From Lobulomyces angularis (taxonomy: Eukaryota > Chytridiomycota > Chytridiomycetes > Lobulomycetales > Lobulomycetaceae), in NCBI GenBank assembly GCA_027604685.1, contig JADHYX010000043.1, positions 17,151 through 81,150 of the forward strand: DNA of 64,000 nt, in the 5' to 3' direction. Below, one piece after another: positions 48,659-59,893 of the stretch. Under the pieces are notes generated by a model. That model ran no database searches. It saw only the letters and a list, made by a program, of their open reading frames with translations, and was not told the DNA's origin. How positions within the stretch are numbered: position 1 is the stretch's first letter; every line of letters starts with the position of its first letter. The translations under genes and the position numbers were made by a program.

Positions 48659-51473
48659 CTATTGATTTTTACTCTCTTTGGAGCTTTTGTTGTTACTGGA
48701 GTTAATTTTATAACCTTTCAAGTCATCTTCAGTTTGAATCCTAGAACTGCCACCGTAGTTATCAGTATGATAATGTGGATCGTCATCAACTGGTGTATGC
48801 AGTCTATTTTCCAAAACAATCATTTTTCTATATTAAAAAGACGTTAATGATATAAAAAATTTAAAATTGGTTAAGCTACCTAACATGTGGGTAAAAATGA
48901 TTTAAACCATATCTTTCCTGCAATTCTGGTATTTTCCAATCGGATCCAGTGACCTTATGACGACAGATTGGTGATCCACACTTACAGTCAAAACTAGCTT
49001 CAGGTTGCGCATCAATCGTAGCTAATTTACCAAAAAAAAAAATAGTTGAATTTGGATTATAAAGTTTTAATTTAAGGTCAAGTACCATAGTCATAACTTA
49101 ACTCTTCGCCAATTTCAATATCTCTTCTCGCAACCATCAAATCATAAGTGTCTTCATACCTTTTAAAAAATAAAAAAATAAAAAAATTAGTGGATAATGA
49201 AAGTCGTAATGTGAAAAACCATAAATTGGGGTCACAGTTGTGATTTGTGTAAAAACTGTCATCCAGTTCATACAAATTAGGTGCAATAAATATATCGTCT
49301 TCTGCTTGTTCACTCATATGGTTTAAAAAGGTCAATTTCCAGGGTCTACTTTTTACTAACATTTCTTCGTCAGTTTTTAATGCAGCTTCAACCGGACCTT
49401 TATTTATTAAATTAGTTTTTTTTTTTTCTTTTTTTTTTTTTATCTCTTTGTATTTAATGTACCTCTAAAAACAGTTTCTCCTTTGTAAATTTTTTTTAAG
49501 GCAAATTGACCTGTACCCTGTGTGGAAGAACTTCTGCTTTCGATTTTAGGATTTATATAATAACCATCAGAAAAGTCGTAATAATTCAACTCTGGATAAG
49601 AATCTATTCCTTTATGCAGTTCACCTAATAACACATCCCTACCAGTAACCTTTTTGGCCAAAAACTCCTCTTTGCAATGCCCAAAAATCTCTATTGGATC
49701 AATATAGTCGTTAAAATTGGATATAGTGAGGTATGAATATGACTTTGCGGGAAACGTCGTTAGTAAAAGATGCCCTCCGTGAAAAAATACTGATATTTTT
49801 ATCGATTCTATGTATTCTTCATTATTGGAATTTTTTTTTTCAGAAACATCCTCAACTTCATCATCTTCATCTTCATCATTTTCCTGTAATTTATATGGAT
49901 TACTAATAACTACTGCTTTTTTTGGAGCTGACTTTGGACTTTCCGCTGTCACTTTTCTTTTTGTTAAAAAACTTTTTAATTCTTGTTCCTGTTTTGCTGG
50001 ATCCAATTTTTTATCTTCGGAAACAGTAAAATTCAGTAAACTGTAACTAACATCGACAATAAATTCTTTGATATCAAGTGCATGAGCGGTTTTTAAACCT
50101 TTCTTTAAAATACTTTTTAGAGCTTCTGAATCGTTAATAACATCAGTACTACATCCGAAATATTCCCAAGTAGTTTCTATACCTTTTAAGTTGACAGTTG
50201 GTACAGATTCCTTGTCTACATGTACATGTGGGGCAAAGTTTTTATCTTTCTTAACATTAACAGTTGGCTGTTTTGTAACCGCATCATCAATGATTTTTAA
50301 TTCATCTCTGATCCAACCGGGTAGCCCATTAAAGAGGGAAAGATGAGTAGTAGAATCATAAAATTCCAGTTCGCCAACTGTTCTCCTTTCAATCCAGTTT
50401 GAAATGTAAGTTGGATGCATTGAAGTAGGTGCAATCAATGCGTCGGAGTTAGTGGCAATGTGGTAAAGAAACATTGAAGAATGGGAAGGTCGAAACTGAG
50501 CAAACGAAAACACTCTTGAAAAAGATGTGGAAATCTTCTTGTACACTGAATAGATGGAATCTTCGTCAAATTCGACTTTTCCAACGGACATGCAAACTAC
50601 GCCCCCTGCGTCTAAATGAGTGTAAATAAATTGTTGAATATCTTCGTTGAGTAATGTTGAATGCAAATCAACAATGACAACATCAAACTTTAGTTTAGTA
50701 TTATCTTTTAAAGTTTGAAAAGATGACTGCTGCACTCTTGAAATTACATCATCAAATTTGTATGGCAGATTTTTTTTAAAAATAGAAAATTTTTCTTCTT
50801 CAGGACCAGCCCTTTATACAAGATGTTTTAAAAAATATATATATATATATAGTTACCAATAAACAGTTTTCATAGTAAAATGCTTCAAAAGTTCTCTAAC
50901 AATGGTACCTTCTTCATTTCCCAAAACGAGAACATTTCTGGGAAAGGGATGCATTAACATGACAGGATGTGCTAGAGTTTCACTGTGTAAATTTTCATCC
51001 TTCGAACAAGCCCTTAAATTATTGTTTTCAAAGTGACAAGTACCAAATTTAGAGTTTGAAATAAATTTGTAAGTAATTTGGCCAAACTTTTCAGTATTAA
51101 GTAGTTTTCCACTCAAATTACTTTCGTCTATATTATCTTCATCATCGCTCACTTCATCGTCGATAATTTTTATAGATTTAGGTGGTTTATCTTGTTCTTT
51201 TAAATTAGGTTGTTCAGTTTGGACTTTTAGCTGAAATTTTCTATTTTCTTCATCTTTTTTTAAAGCCAAATACTTTTCTTTGAAGTTTTGAAAATCTTTA
51301 TTTGTATCAACAATAGAATGATCATATGTGTTACTGCTGGAAGTTGAACGAGGAGGAGTAATGTTGCTTTTGAAAAAATTGAAGTTGAGAAAAATCAAAG
51401 AAAAGAGAGTAAAAGCTAATAAAATTCTAAAATGATTTTTTCGATTAGGTTGTGAAGAAAGTTTTGAATTCAT
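48659..51473 (-). CDS. Membrane-anchored spermidine-synthase-like / AdoMetDC-like / SET-domain fusion
   Basis: Six exons (51473-50857, 50811-49463, 49397-49220, 49159-49086, 49021-48880, 48827-48659) join in phase for 842 residues. Residues ~15-34 form one N-terminal membrane segment after a basic start (RILLAFTLFSLIFLNF). Residues ~130-370 are spermidine-synthase-like (NLHSETLAHPVMLMHPFPRNVLVLGNEEGT, FDVVIVDLHS, AGGVVCMSVG), but the SAM loop GGGxGG reads GNEEGT and the second Asp of the usual DxxD is lost. Residues ~412-590 resemble bacterial AdoMetDC (ETTWEYFGCSTDVINDSEALK; HGGHLLLTTFP) with an acidic insert; cleavage Ser, catalytic His and Cys are absent. From ~620 follows a SET domain with GTGQFALKKIYKGE, NHNCDPN, GEELSYDY and post-SET CKCGSPIC. 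One 1,349-nt exon covers the synthase end, the AdoMetDC-like part and the SET start, so the fusion is not a prediction artefact. Confidence 0.82.
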
Positions 51474-51880
51474 TTAATTTTTTTTCCTAATTAAAAAAAA
51501 AAAAAAAAAATATTTGAAATAATAATAGTTTATTTAAGAAAATAGCTAGAAGGGAATGGGGCGTTTTGAAGGGTTTTTGTCGCCAGGGATTATTGTGCGC
51601 CGCAAAGATTTAAGTTGTAATTTTGAATTTTGAAAATGATGTTGCTGGATCAGCAAGGATATAATAAGCCGAATAATTCAATGAGCCAAATGAGCCAGCA
51701 CTATTTTTGAACTTAATTGAGAGAGAGTGATTAACTTGGTAGGAGGGAGTGCAATAAACTTTTAACAGTGGTGAGCGTATTAAATTTGAGAGTGAGCAGT
51801 GCACCACTGATTGCAGTACTGGGCATCAGAGGGATTTATATGGATATAATCAATGTGGGATGAGAGCTGGATGTAAATCA

Positions 51881-51936
51881 GTGAAGATGTAATGCAGTAG
51901 TAACTAATGAGAAGCAGGTGAAGATGTAACTCAGTA
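51881..51936. repeat. Imperfect direct repeat, 19-nt units
   Basis: GTGAAGATGTAATGCAGTA (51881-51899) recurs as GTGAAGATGTAACTCAGTA (51918-51936), with two mismatches and 37-nt spacing. A weaker third copy (GGATGTAAATCAGTG) lies just before, near 51869. Confidence 0.6.
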
Positions 51937-51957
51937 TTATACAATTAAAAATCACCA

Positions 51958-52038
51958 GGGATTAAAAATCCCTTAACTACAGATTTGAATGCATTTAAAT
52001 TCCTTACTAACTGAATTTAAAGGGATTTAAATCCCTTT
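51958..52038. repeat. GGGATT...AATCCC palindromes
   Basis: GGGATTAAAAATCCC (51958-51972) is an inverted repeat with a 3-nt centre. AAAGGGATTTAAATCCCTTT (52019-52038) is a perfect 20-bp palindrome. Half copies of TTTAAATCCCTTT occur again near 52135-52147 and variants near 52060-52120. Confidence 0.75.
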
Positions 52039-52611
52039 GTAACTGAATTTAAATTGCATATAAATCCTTTACGCTTGGAAATTTAAATAGAGTTGAATCC
52101 TTTGTATACTAATTTCCATTTAAATCACTGCTACATTTAAATCCCTTTTTAAGGAACAACCTTCATCTTAACCGCACGTTACAAAACAATGTGCTTCCTG
52201 CAATAAGAACTTTTCATATAATTTGATTGCTGAGTAACACTGTAACATTACTATGGTGGCACAAGTAATCTCTAAAGTTTCCTTTTTGTTATTGTCGTTC
52301 AAGATTCAGCTATAAAGCCTATAATACAACAATCTATTTAGAATCCATTTTTTTTTTTTTTTTTTGTTTTGTCCATTTTTTTTACGCCTTTTTTTAGTTG
52401 AAGAAAGAAAAACCGTTTTTTTTTTTTTTTTTTTTTGAGAAAAAAATAAAAATAGAAAAAATGAACTTGAATTTTAATCTTAAATTAAAATTTTAAAATT
52501 TTAAAAGTTTTTCTTGATAGTTAAAAAAATTTAACCAAATAAAAAAAAAAATTATGCTCCACATTCTTGCTTCATATTGAATTAATTGCTGGGAAGAGGA
52601 TTGGTTGACGT

Positions 52612-52627
52612 CAACCAGCAAAAAATA
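52612..52627. promoter_or_regulatory. CRE-type bZIP palindrome
   Basis: TGGTTGACGTCAACCA is a perfect 16-bp palindrome centred on TGACGTCA, the full CRE site of ATF/CREB-type bZIP factors. It lies ~190 bp upstream of the AdoMetDC-spermidine synthase ATG and just after ATTGG, a reversed CCAAT box; another ATTGG lies at ~52678. Sequence identity is certain; regulation is inferred. Confidence 0.65.
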
Positions 52628-52819
52628 AAGATGTACATTTGAAGAGCCTCTATAGCTCTATTGCAATTGACGCCCCATTGGATTGTGGCAACAGACCTCT
52701 TTCATATAACTAATACATTGATCACTTTACTTAAATAGTGCCATCAAAACTTCCAAACTTATATCATTTTTCTATATTTTTAAATTATATTCCCTTACTT
52801 TTTTTCATACTTCTACAAA

Positions 52820-54501
52820 ATGAATGATCAAAAGGTCCCACTTTACTCCCGTCTCAGACGTAACTCCATCTCTTCCTCACCAAAGTCTGTACGCAGCTTC
52901 TTTTACATTATGAATATCCTCCTCTGGGTTCTTGTGGTTCTTTACTTCTTCAAGTATCCTACACACGCAAATATTAACCCTGCTGTAGATACCCAGCGCA
53001 CCAACTGGGTTCCTCCTGTTTCTACAAAATGCAGTGCACAGGTTCCTGGTGAACATCAACCACTTGGCAAACATTATCTTGGTAACCTTTTTAATAAACA
53101 ATTTTTACAACTTACCAATTTTTCTAGTTGATTTATTTGATGTTGATCCAATTGCATTAGCTTTTTTAGAAACTGACCAAGCTCAACTCACTGTTGCTGA
53201 ATTTATCAAACAAGCTGGAATGACCTTGTTAGCAAGTTCTGCTCACAGGTTTCCTTGTGGTGGCATAACGGCAGTTTGGCTTTTAAGTGAATCTCATGTT
53301 TCAATTCATACTTGGCCAGAAAATAGGTATAGAAAAAATTATAAAAAATTAATTTTTTTGTATCTTTTAAAGATTCATTGCTCTTGATGTATACACTTGT
53401 GGAGCAGTGGATCCATCGCAAATAGTTGAATCTTTTAGAAAACTGTTAAATCCTGACAGAATGGTGAAAACCTTTGTATCTAGAGGTTCCAAACATTCCA
53501 TAGCATCAGGGCAAGTCTCAAAACATGATTTGCAAATTACAAGACACAAAGATATTGTAAAGGTTAATAAAGAGTCCTTAGATGCGATATCCACTCCCTC
53601 AGTTCCTGAAAAAAAAAATTTTAGTGAAGAGAAGGCGTCAAAGTTGGGTTATCAACGTGATTATACCATCAAGCATGGTGTGGATGATAAAGGCAACACC
53701 ATCGCTGACATTTGCATTAATGGTGATGATTTAGTTGATGACTGCATCATGTTGAAAAATACTGTACTACTGATTGATCAAAATTCCCCATTTCAAAGAA
53801 TTGAAGTCATTGATACAAACAATTGGGGACGCTGCATGTTGCTTGACAGAGTTACCCAATATTGCGAAAATGACAATTTAATTTATACAACGGAGTTAAT
53901 AGAGAGGCCATTTGAAAATTTCTTAGAAGGTGCTGTATCAAAAGGTAGCCAAATAAAGAAACTAAATGTACATATGATCGGAGGTGGCGATGGCTGGGTT
54001 CCCTCTGCAATCTTGGATCACTATTCTCATTTAGTAGACAGTATTACTGCAGTGGATATTGACCCATTAGTATCAGAGATCACGCAAAATTTCTTTCAAC
54101 CTGTTGGTAAAACCGACGCTTTTAAAGACAAAAGGGTTCAATGGATTTACCAAGATGCAGGAAAGTGGATGAAAACTAATGCAAAAGAAAACAGCATGGA
54201 TATTATAATTATTGACTGCACTGATCATACTGCAGAAGCCGCAAAAGTACTCTACACTCAAGAATTTTATGACCTTGTTTTCAAAATGCTAAAACCTGGA
54301 GGAAAAGTTAGTCAACAAATGAATACAAATTCACCTGACTACAAAGATTTCTTTTTGGAAGCTGAAGAAACTTGGATTAAATCTGGTTTTAGAAACCTTG
54401 AAAAGTGGCAAAAGTATATCCCAAGTTTCTTAGGCGAAAGTGTGTTTTGGATGGCAGAAAAACCAGATTTTAATGGAGAAGATAGCGAAGATGAGGAATA
54501 A
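52820..54501 (+). CDS. Fused S-adenosylmethionine decarboxylase (SpeH type)-spermidine synthase with membrane anchor
   Basis: Three exons (52820-53081, 53128-53326, 53373-54501) give 529 residues. After a basic N-terminus, residues ~27-45 form one membrane segment (FFYIMNILLWVLVVLYFF). Residues ~70-185 are a bacterial-type AdoMetDC: SSAHRFPCGGITAV, then LLSESHVSIHTWPEN with the E142-S143 autocleavage pair and catalytic His148, and DVYTCGAVDP with Cys163, all intact. Residues ~285-520 are spermidine synthase: IGGGDGW (canonical GGGDGG), VDIDPLVSEI, and the active-site IIIIDCTDHTAEAAKVLYTQEFY. It should make decarboxylated AdoMet and use it at once on putrescine. Typical eukaryotic AdoMetDC is a different, larger protein, so this form suggests bacterial ancestry. 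It faces the SET-fusion gene head-to-head. Confidence 0.9.
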
Positions 54502-55049
54502 ATAATTCCGAAAAATTTGAATTCTTTTTCTTTTTTTTTTTTTTGTAGATACAACTAGTAGTTGATGTTGAACATTTTTCTACCACAATTCTTAATTTAT
54601 TACTCACTGTAGTATAGTGCATATATACATTATTATTTAATTAAAAAAATTTTTTTTGTTTTTTCGTAATATATTTATATATAAAAAAATTCTAATGATT
54701 AAAATCAAAACTTATTTTTAGATGCAAAATATAAATACAAATAATAAAATTGATAGATTTTTCAATTTATTAATTCAGTAATGAAATATAGTTCCACTAA
54801 ATTTAAAAAATAACGAGTTGTAAGGATGATTTTACAAGTTTTTTTTTTTGTATGTATTTTGTAAACTAGATTTTAAAACAAAAAAAAAACATTACAACAA
54901 ACAAAAATAAATCAATTTTTTCAAATTATTTTAATATCCAATGATTTGAATTTTATTTCAAATACTTCACCACATTTAATGCTTAAAATAAAAAAAAAAA
55001 GTTCAGGTTTTTCTTTTTTTTTTTTTTTATTAAAAAACCATTAGAAAAT
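54502..55049. other. Intergenic spacer
   Basis: A/T-rich gap between two genes on the plus strand, containing the 3' flank of the polyamine gene and the threonyl-tRNA synthetase promoter. Only homopolymer-rich sequence is seen. Confidence 0.5.
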
Positions 55050-57834
55050 ATGAGTGAAAAAAAACAAAAAAAAGGAAAAAAAGAGGAAGCAGCAAATACG
55101 GAATCTTATCCATTAGAAGTACCGAATGATTACGTTCAACATAGGATAGATTTATTTGATAAACTGAAACGTGAGCAGGAGGAAAATAACACAAATGAAA
55201 AATTACCAATAAAGGTATAGTGTAGTCCAAAAATATTTATAAAAAATATTTTTGTTTTATCTTAAATTTTTGGTTTAATATTTTTCTTCGTCTGTTTTTT
55301 TTTTTTTTTTTTAAAAGGTAACCTTACCAGATGGAAAGGAATTTGATGCTGTATCCTTTGAAACAACCCCTATGGATATAGCAAAAGGAATTGCGAAATC
55401 TTTGGCCGAAAGGACAATAATTGCAAAAGTTGATGGAATTTTGTATGATCTGTTAAGACCGTTTGAAAATAGTTGTAAATTAGAATTGTTAGATTTTGAA
55501 AATGATGAAGGTATCAAAAATAATCAAAGATGAATTGAAAAAAAAATTTATAATTTTAAACTCTTTTTTTTACTAGCCAAGAAGGTGTTTTGGCATTCTT
55601 CAGCACACATTTTAGGAGAAGCCTGCGAGAGGCATTATGGCTGCCATTTATGTATTGGCCCACCTATTGACGATGGTTTTTATTATGAAATGGGAATGGA
55701 ACGGTATAGTTTTTTTAATTATATTTTTAATTTTTTTTTTGTATAATAGAAGTGTTAGTCAAGCAGATTATGCTGCGCTGGAAACTCTTTCAAAAAAAAT
55801 TGTTACTGAAAAGCAAAAATTTGAAAGATTAGTTATGAAAAAGGAAGATTTATTGGAAATGTTTAAAGTAATCAATTTTTTTTTAATTGAAGAAGGATTT
55901 AATTTTATTTTTTTATTTACAGCATAATAGGTTTAAGGTACAGCTAATTACAGAGAAAATTCCTGATGGAACAAGCACTACTGTTTATCGCTGTGGTCCT
56001 TTAATTGATCTCTGTTACGGGTACCTGAAGGAGTTTTCAGCAACTTCTAATCTACTTTTTTTTTTTTAGACCTCATGTTACCGATACTGGCAAAATTAAA
56101 GCAATGATGGTTACAAAGGTGAGGTTGTTTTTGAAGTTAAAAAATTTTAAGCTTTGAACTGTAGAATTCCTCCTCTTACTTTTTGGGTGATGCTAAAAAT
56201 GAATCCCTTCAAAGAGTTTATGGAATAAGTTTTCCTGATCAAAAACAGTTAAAGGCTTATAAAGTCTTTATGGAGGAAGCAGCAAAGAGGGATCACCGTA
56301 AAATAGGTCAAGAACAAGAATTATTTTTTTTTCACGAATTCAGTACTGGATCTGCCTTTTTTTTACCTCATGGCACTAGAATTTATAATACTTTAATAGA
56401 AATGCAAAGGGTAAAAATAAAATTTTGAGTTCAAATTTTTATTTTCTCCTTTTAAAAAAAAAATTTAATTCTTTGTTGGTTTCCCTTTAGGATGAATACC
56501 GTAAACGTGGATTTAGTGAAGTAATTTCACCAAATATGTATAGTGTAAAACTTTGGGAAAAGTCAGGACATTGGGCAAACTATCAGGAAGATATGTTTAA
56601 ATTGGAAGTGGAGAAAGAAACTTATAGTTTGAAACCAATGAATTGTCCTGGTCACTGTTTGATTTTTAAGCACAGAGAACGCAGTTATAGAGAATTACCT
56701 ATTAGAATGGCTGATTTTGGAGTCTTGCATAGAAATGAAGTAAATTTTTTGTAGCATTATTAAACAAAATTTATTAATCATTTAGGCATCCGGCGCATTG
56801 AGTGGTTGTACTAGAGTAAGAAGATTTCAACAGGATGACGCGCATATTTTTTGCAGAATTGATCAAGTAAAAAAAAAAAAATATTATTAATACGTCATAA
56901 TATAAAATATCAACTTTTTAGTTGGCGGAGGAAATGACAGGATGTATAAATTTTTTAGAACATATTTATGGAATCTTTGGATTTGAATTTACTTTAAAAC
57001 TATCTACTAGACCTGATAATTATTTAGGAGAATTAGAAACTTGGCATAAAGCTGAAGAAATGTTAAGTGAGGCATTGAATAAAAGTGGACACCCATGGAC
57101 TGTTGACCCTGGGGATGGTGCTTTTTATGGTCCTAAAATCGATATCACCCTTTCAGACGCTCTAAAAAGAAAACATCAATGCGCAACGTAAATTTTTTTT
57201 CCTTTAAATTTTTTATATTTTAATTATTTTGGCACTTTTATTTTAATATCTATTTTTTATTTTTCTTCAATTTCATTTTAGCATTCAGTTAGATTTTCAA
57301 TTACCACAAAGATTTGAGCTTCAATACCAAAGTTCAAATCCTTCGGAACCTTTTGAGCGACCTGTAATGATTCATAGAGCTATTTTAGGTTCTGTTGAAA
57401 GATTAATTGGTTTTTTTTTTTTTTTGGATATATATATTTGTTTATTTGTTTTTTTAGCTGTTCTCACTGAACATACTGGAGGAAAATGGCCATTTTGGCT
57501 TTCTCCAAGACAAATACAAATAGTACCAGTTGCTGCCCCATATTTTGATTATGCCAAAAAGCTTCGAGATTTAATGATTGAAAACAAGCTTTACGCCGAT
57601 GCAGATTTGAGTGATGCTACCTTACCAAAAAAAATTCGTAATGCTGAAATCCAACAATACAATTTTTGCTTAGTAGTAGGAGAAGAAGAAATGAACAGCA
57701 ACACTGTTAACGTTAGAGATCTCCGTACAGCCGAAGGTAAAGGAAAAGGGGAAGTGAAGGATTATAAAAAGGTCATTGAATTTTTTAAAAAATTAAAAGA
57801 AAGTAAAGCAAGAGAACAACAATTGGACTTTTAA
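55050..57834 (+). CDS. THS1: Threonyl-tRNA synthetase (cytosolic type)
   Basis: Charges tRNA-Thr. From ATG 55050 ([14 protein letters not shown], a Lys-rich start without a mitochondrial presequence) about ten exons encode ~700 residues. Order: TGS domain ([27 protein letters not shown]), editing domain ([43 protein letters not shown]), then the class II core: motif 1 region ([28 protein letters not shown]), zinc-site [21 protein letters not shown], motif 2 ([34 protein letters not shown]), motif 3 ([23 protein letters not shown]), and the anticodon-binding domain from [14 protein letters not shown]. It ends at EQQLDF. Confidence 0.96.
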
Positions 57835-58042
57835 AAAAAAAGATTTATGAAAATGTTTAAATTTTTTATACTTTTTTTTTTTTTTTTTTGCTCCAAACTT
57901 AACCTTTAAAAAAAAAAAAATAAAAAAATTTTTTTAATTTTATTTTATTCTTTTTTTTTTTTAATGATAATATTATACAAAAATTTTTATTTTTTTTAAA
58001 TTAAAAAAAAAATATATATTTTTTAAATATATTTTATTTTTT

Positions 58043-58560
58043 TTAATATACTAATATTATTCCATTTATTAAAGTCCAAAATAGAAGATAACTACTTAAA
58101 CCTAAATAAAAAAAAATACATATAGTTTTAAAAAATTAAAAGTTAATTTTTTCAATTTTTTTTTTTTAATGTTACCACCAAATAGGTCATCAAACCAAAC
58201 ACCATAGGAGGTTAACCAAAATTTTTTAGTGTCAGGAAATCTTAAAAAAAAAATCAGACTAAAAAAAAAACTAGAAACCAAGTAAAATAAAATTCCATTG
58301 ATCCAACCGTTAAGTCCCAAGATACCTGCTGTTATTCCTGATATTGAAGAAAAGCTACTTCGAGACCACTGTAAAACTTGTAAATTATGCTGTAAATTTT
58401 GTACATTGATCGTTCGTGTTTCACTTTCTGGTTGTGGTGGTAATGCTTGCCTTAATAAAAGATATTAAAAAATAAGATTTTATTTTTGGCTTCATTTTGT
58501 TTTTTTTTTTTGTTTTTTTTTTTAAAACTTTACTTTTTTTTTAAAAAAAAAAACTTACAT
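58043..58560 (-). CDS. EMC6: ER membrane protein complex subunit 6
   Basis: Small membrane subunit of the EMC insertase, also involved in autophagy in animals. Exons 58450-58176 and 58101-58043 encode QALPPQPES...SFSSISGITAGILGLNGWINGILFYLVSSFFFSLIFFL and the last helix LSSYLLFWTLINGIILVY. Adding the two bases AT at 58560-58559, which precede a GTAAGT donor, creates an ATG split by a 108-nt intron (AT|G) and gives 111 residues, against 110 for human EMC6. The length match supports this unusual start. Three hydrophobic segments are visible, as expected for the family. The 5' end remains the least certain part. Confidence 0.85.
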
Positions 58561-58990
58561 ATTATTTAAAATTAATTTTCAAAAATATTTTTTTTTTAGG
58601 GTTTGCAAAAAAAAAAAGAATATAAAACAACCTCTAACATTAACTTAAAATTAATTTCATCTTACACAATAAATAGCATTAAAAAAAGTTATTCTTTAGG
58701 AGTAAGTCTATCTGCTTCTATTAGTTACAGTTTGAAGTTCAATTTATGATACCTGTTTAAATGCCTCAAATAAAATACACTTAACTCTTATAAACATTTT
58801 TCCATAACTGAAGCTGGGAACAACAAAGTTTCAAGTAAAAATAATTATGACAAGAGAAAAAGAAATAATACATTCTTTTTAGAAAAAAAATAAAATATAT
58901 TTTTTTTCAAGATATTAGAACGAAAAAATGAAAATAAATCTCTACAATAAAAAACTAATTAATTATTAAATGATAATTAATAAACTTTAT
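58561..58990. other. Intergenic spacer
   Basis: Between EMC6 and eS30, both on the minus strand. Poly-A/T tracts dominate at ~58580-58620 and ~58880-58920. No gene is seen. Confidence 0.5.
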
Positions 58991-59619
<629 letters not shown>

Positions 59620-59893
59620 TTGTTTATATTATTTTTCAAAAAATATTGAGAGGAAGAAAATTTCGTTGTTGCACAAAAAAAATTTTATTGTAATTTTTTT
59701 CCAAAGTAAAGTTAAGCACAATACTAAAGTCTAAATGGATTATTATTTTTAAGATTTTTTTTGGAATTTTTTGTGTATAGTTTTAAATTCTTTTTTTTTT
59801 TTTTTTTAAAATCTATCTTTAATTTTAATTTTTCTAAGTTTTCTTTAGCACAATTATATAGTTTAAATAAAAGTTTGAGTCCAAAAATTTTGT

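Larger units (their letters stand above)
51474..52819. other. Divergent spacer of the polyamine/SET pair
   Basis: A 1.35-kb region between the start codons of two divergent genes, the longest upstream region in the window. It is more mixed in composition than other spacers: a G-rich patch at ~51550-51605, imperfect repeats at ~51881-51936, TTTAAATCC palindromes at 51958-52147, long T runs at ~52350-52435, and a CRE palindrome at 52612. No coding frame is convincing. Confidence 0.6.

Noticed and set aside
51610..51807. A 65-codon minus-strand frame in the divergent spacer
   Set aside because: No splice partner, domain or neighbouring exon supports it, and it lies in a region better explained by repeats and promoter sequence.
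57401..57460. Hydrophobic insertion in threonyl-tRNA synthetase motif 3
   Set aside because: The Phe/Leu/Ile stretch is a retained intron in the open frame; splicing GTTTTT to TTTTAG restores SVERLIGAVLTEH.
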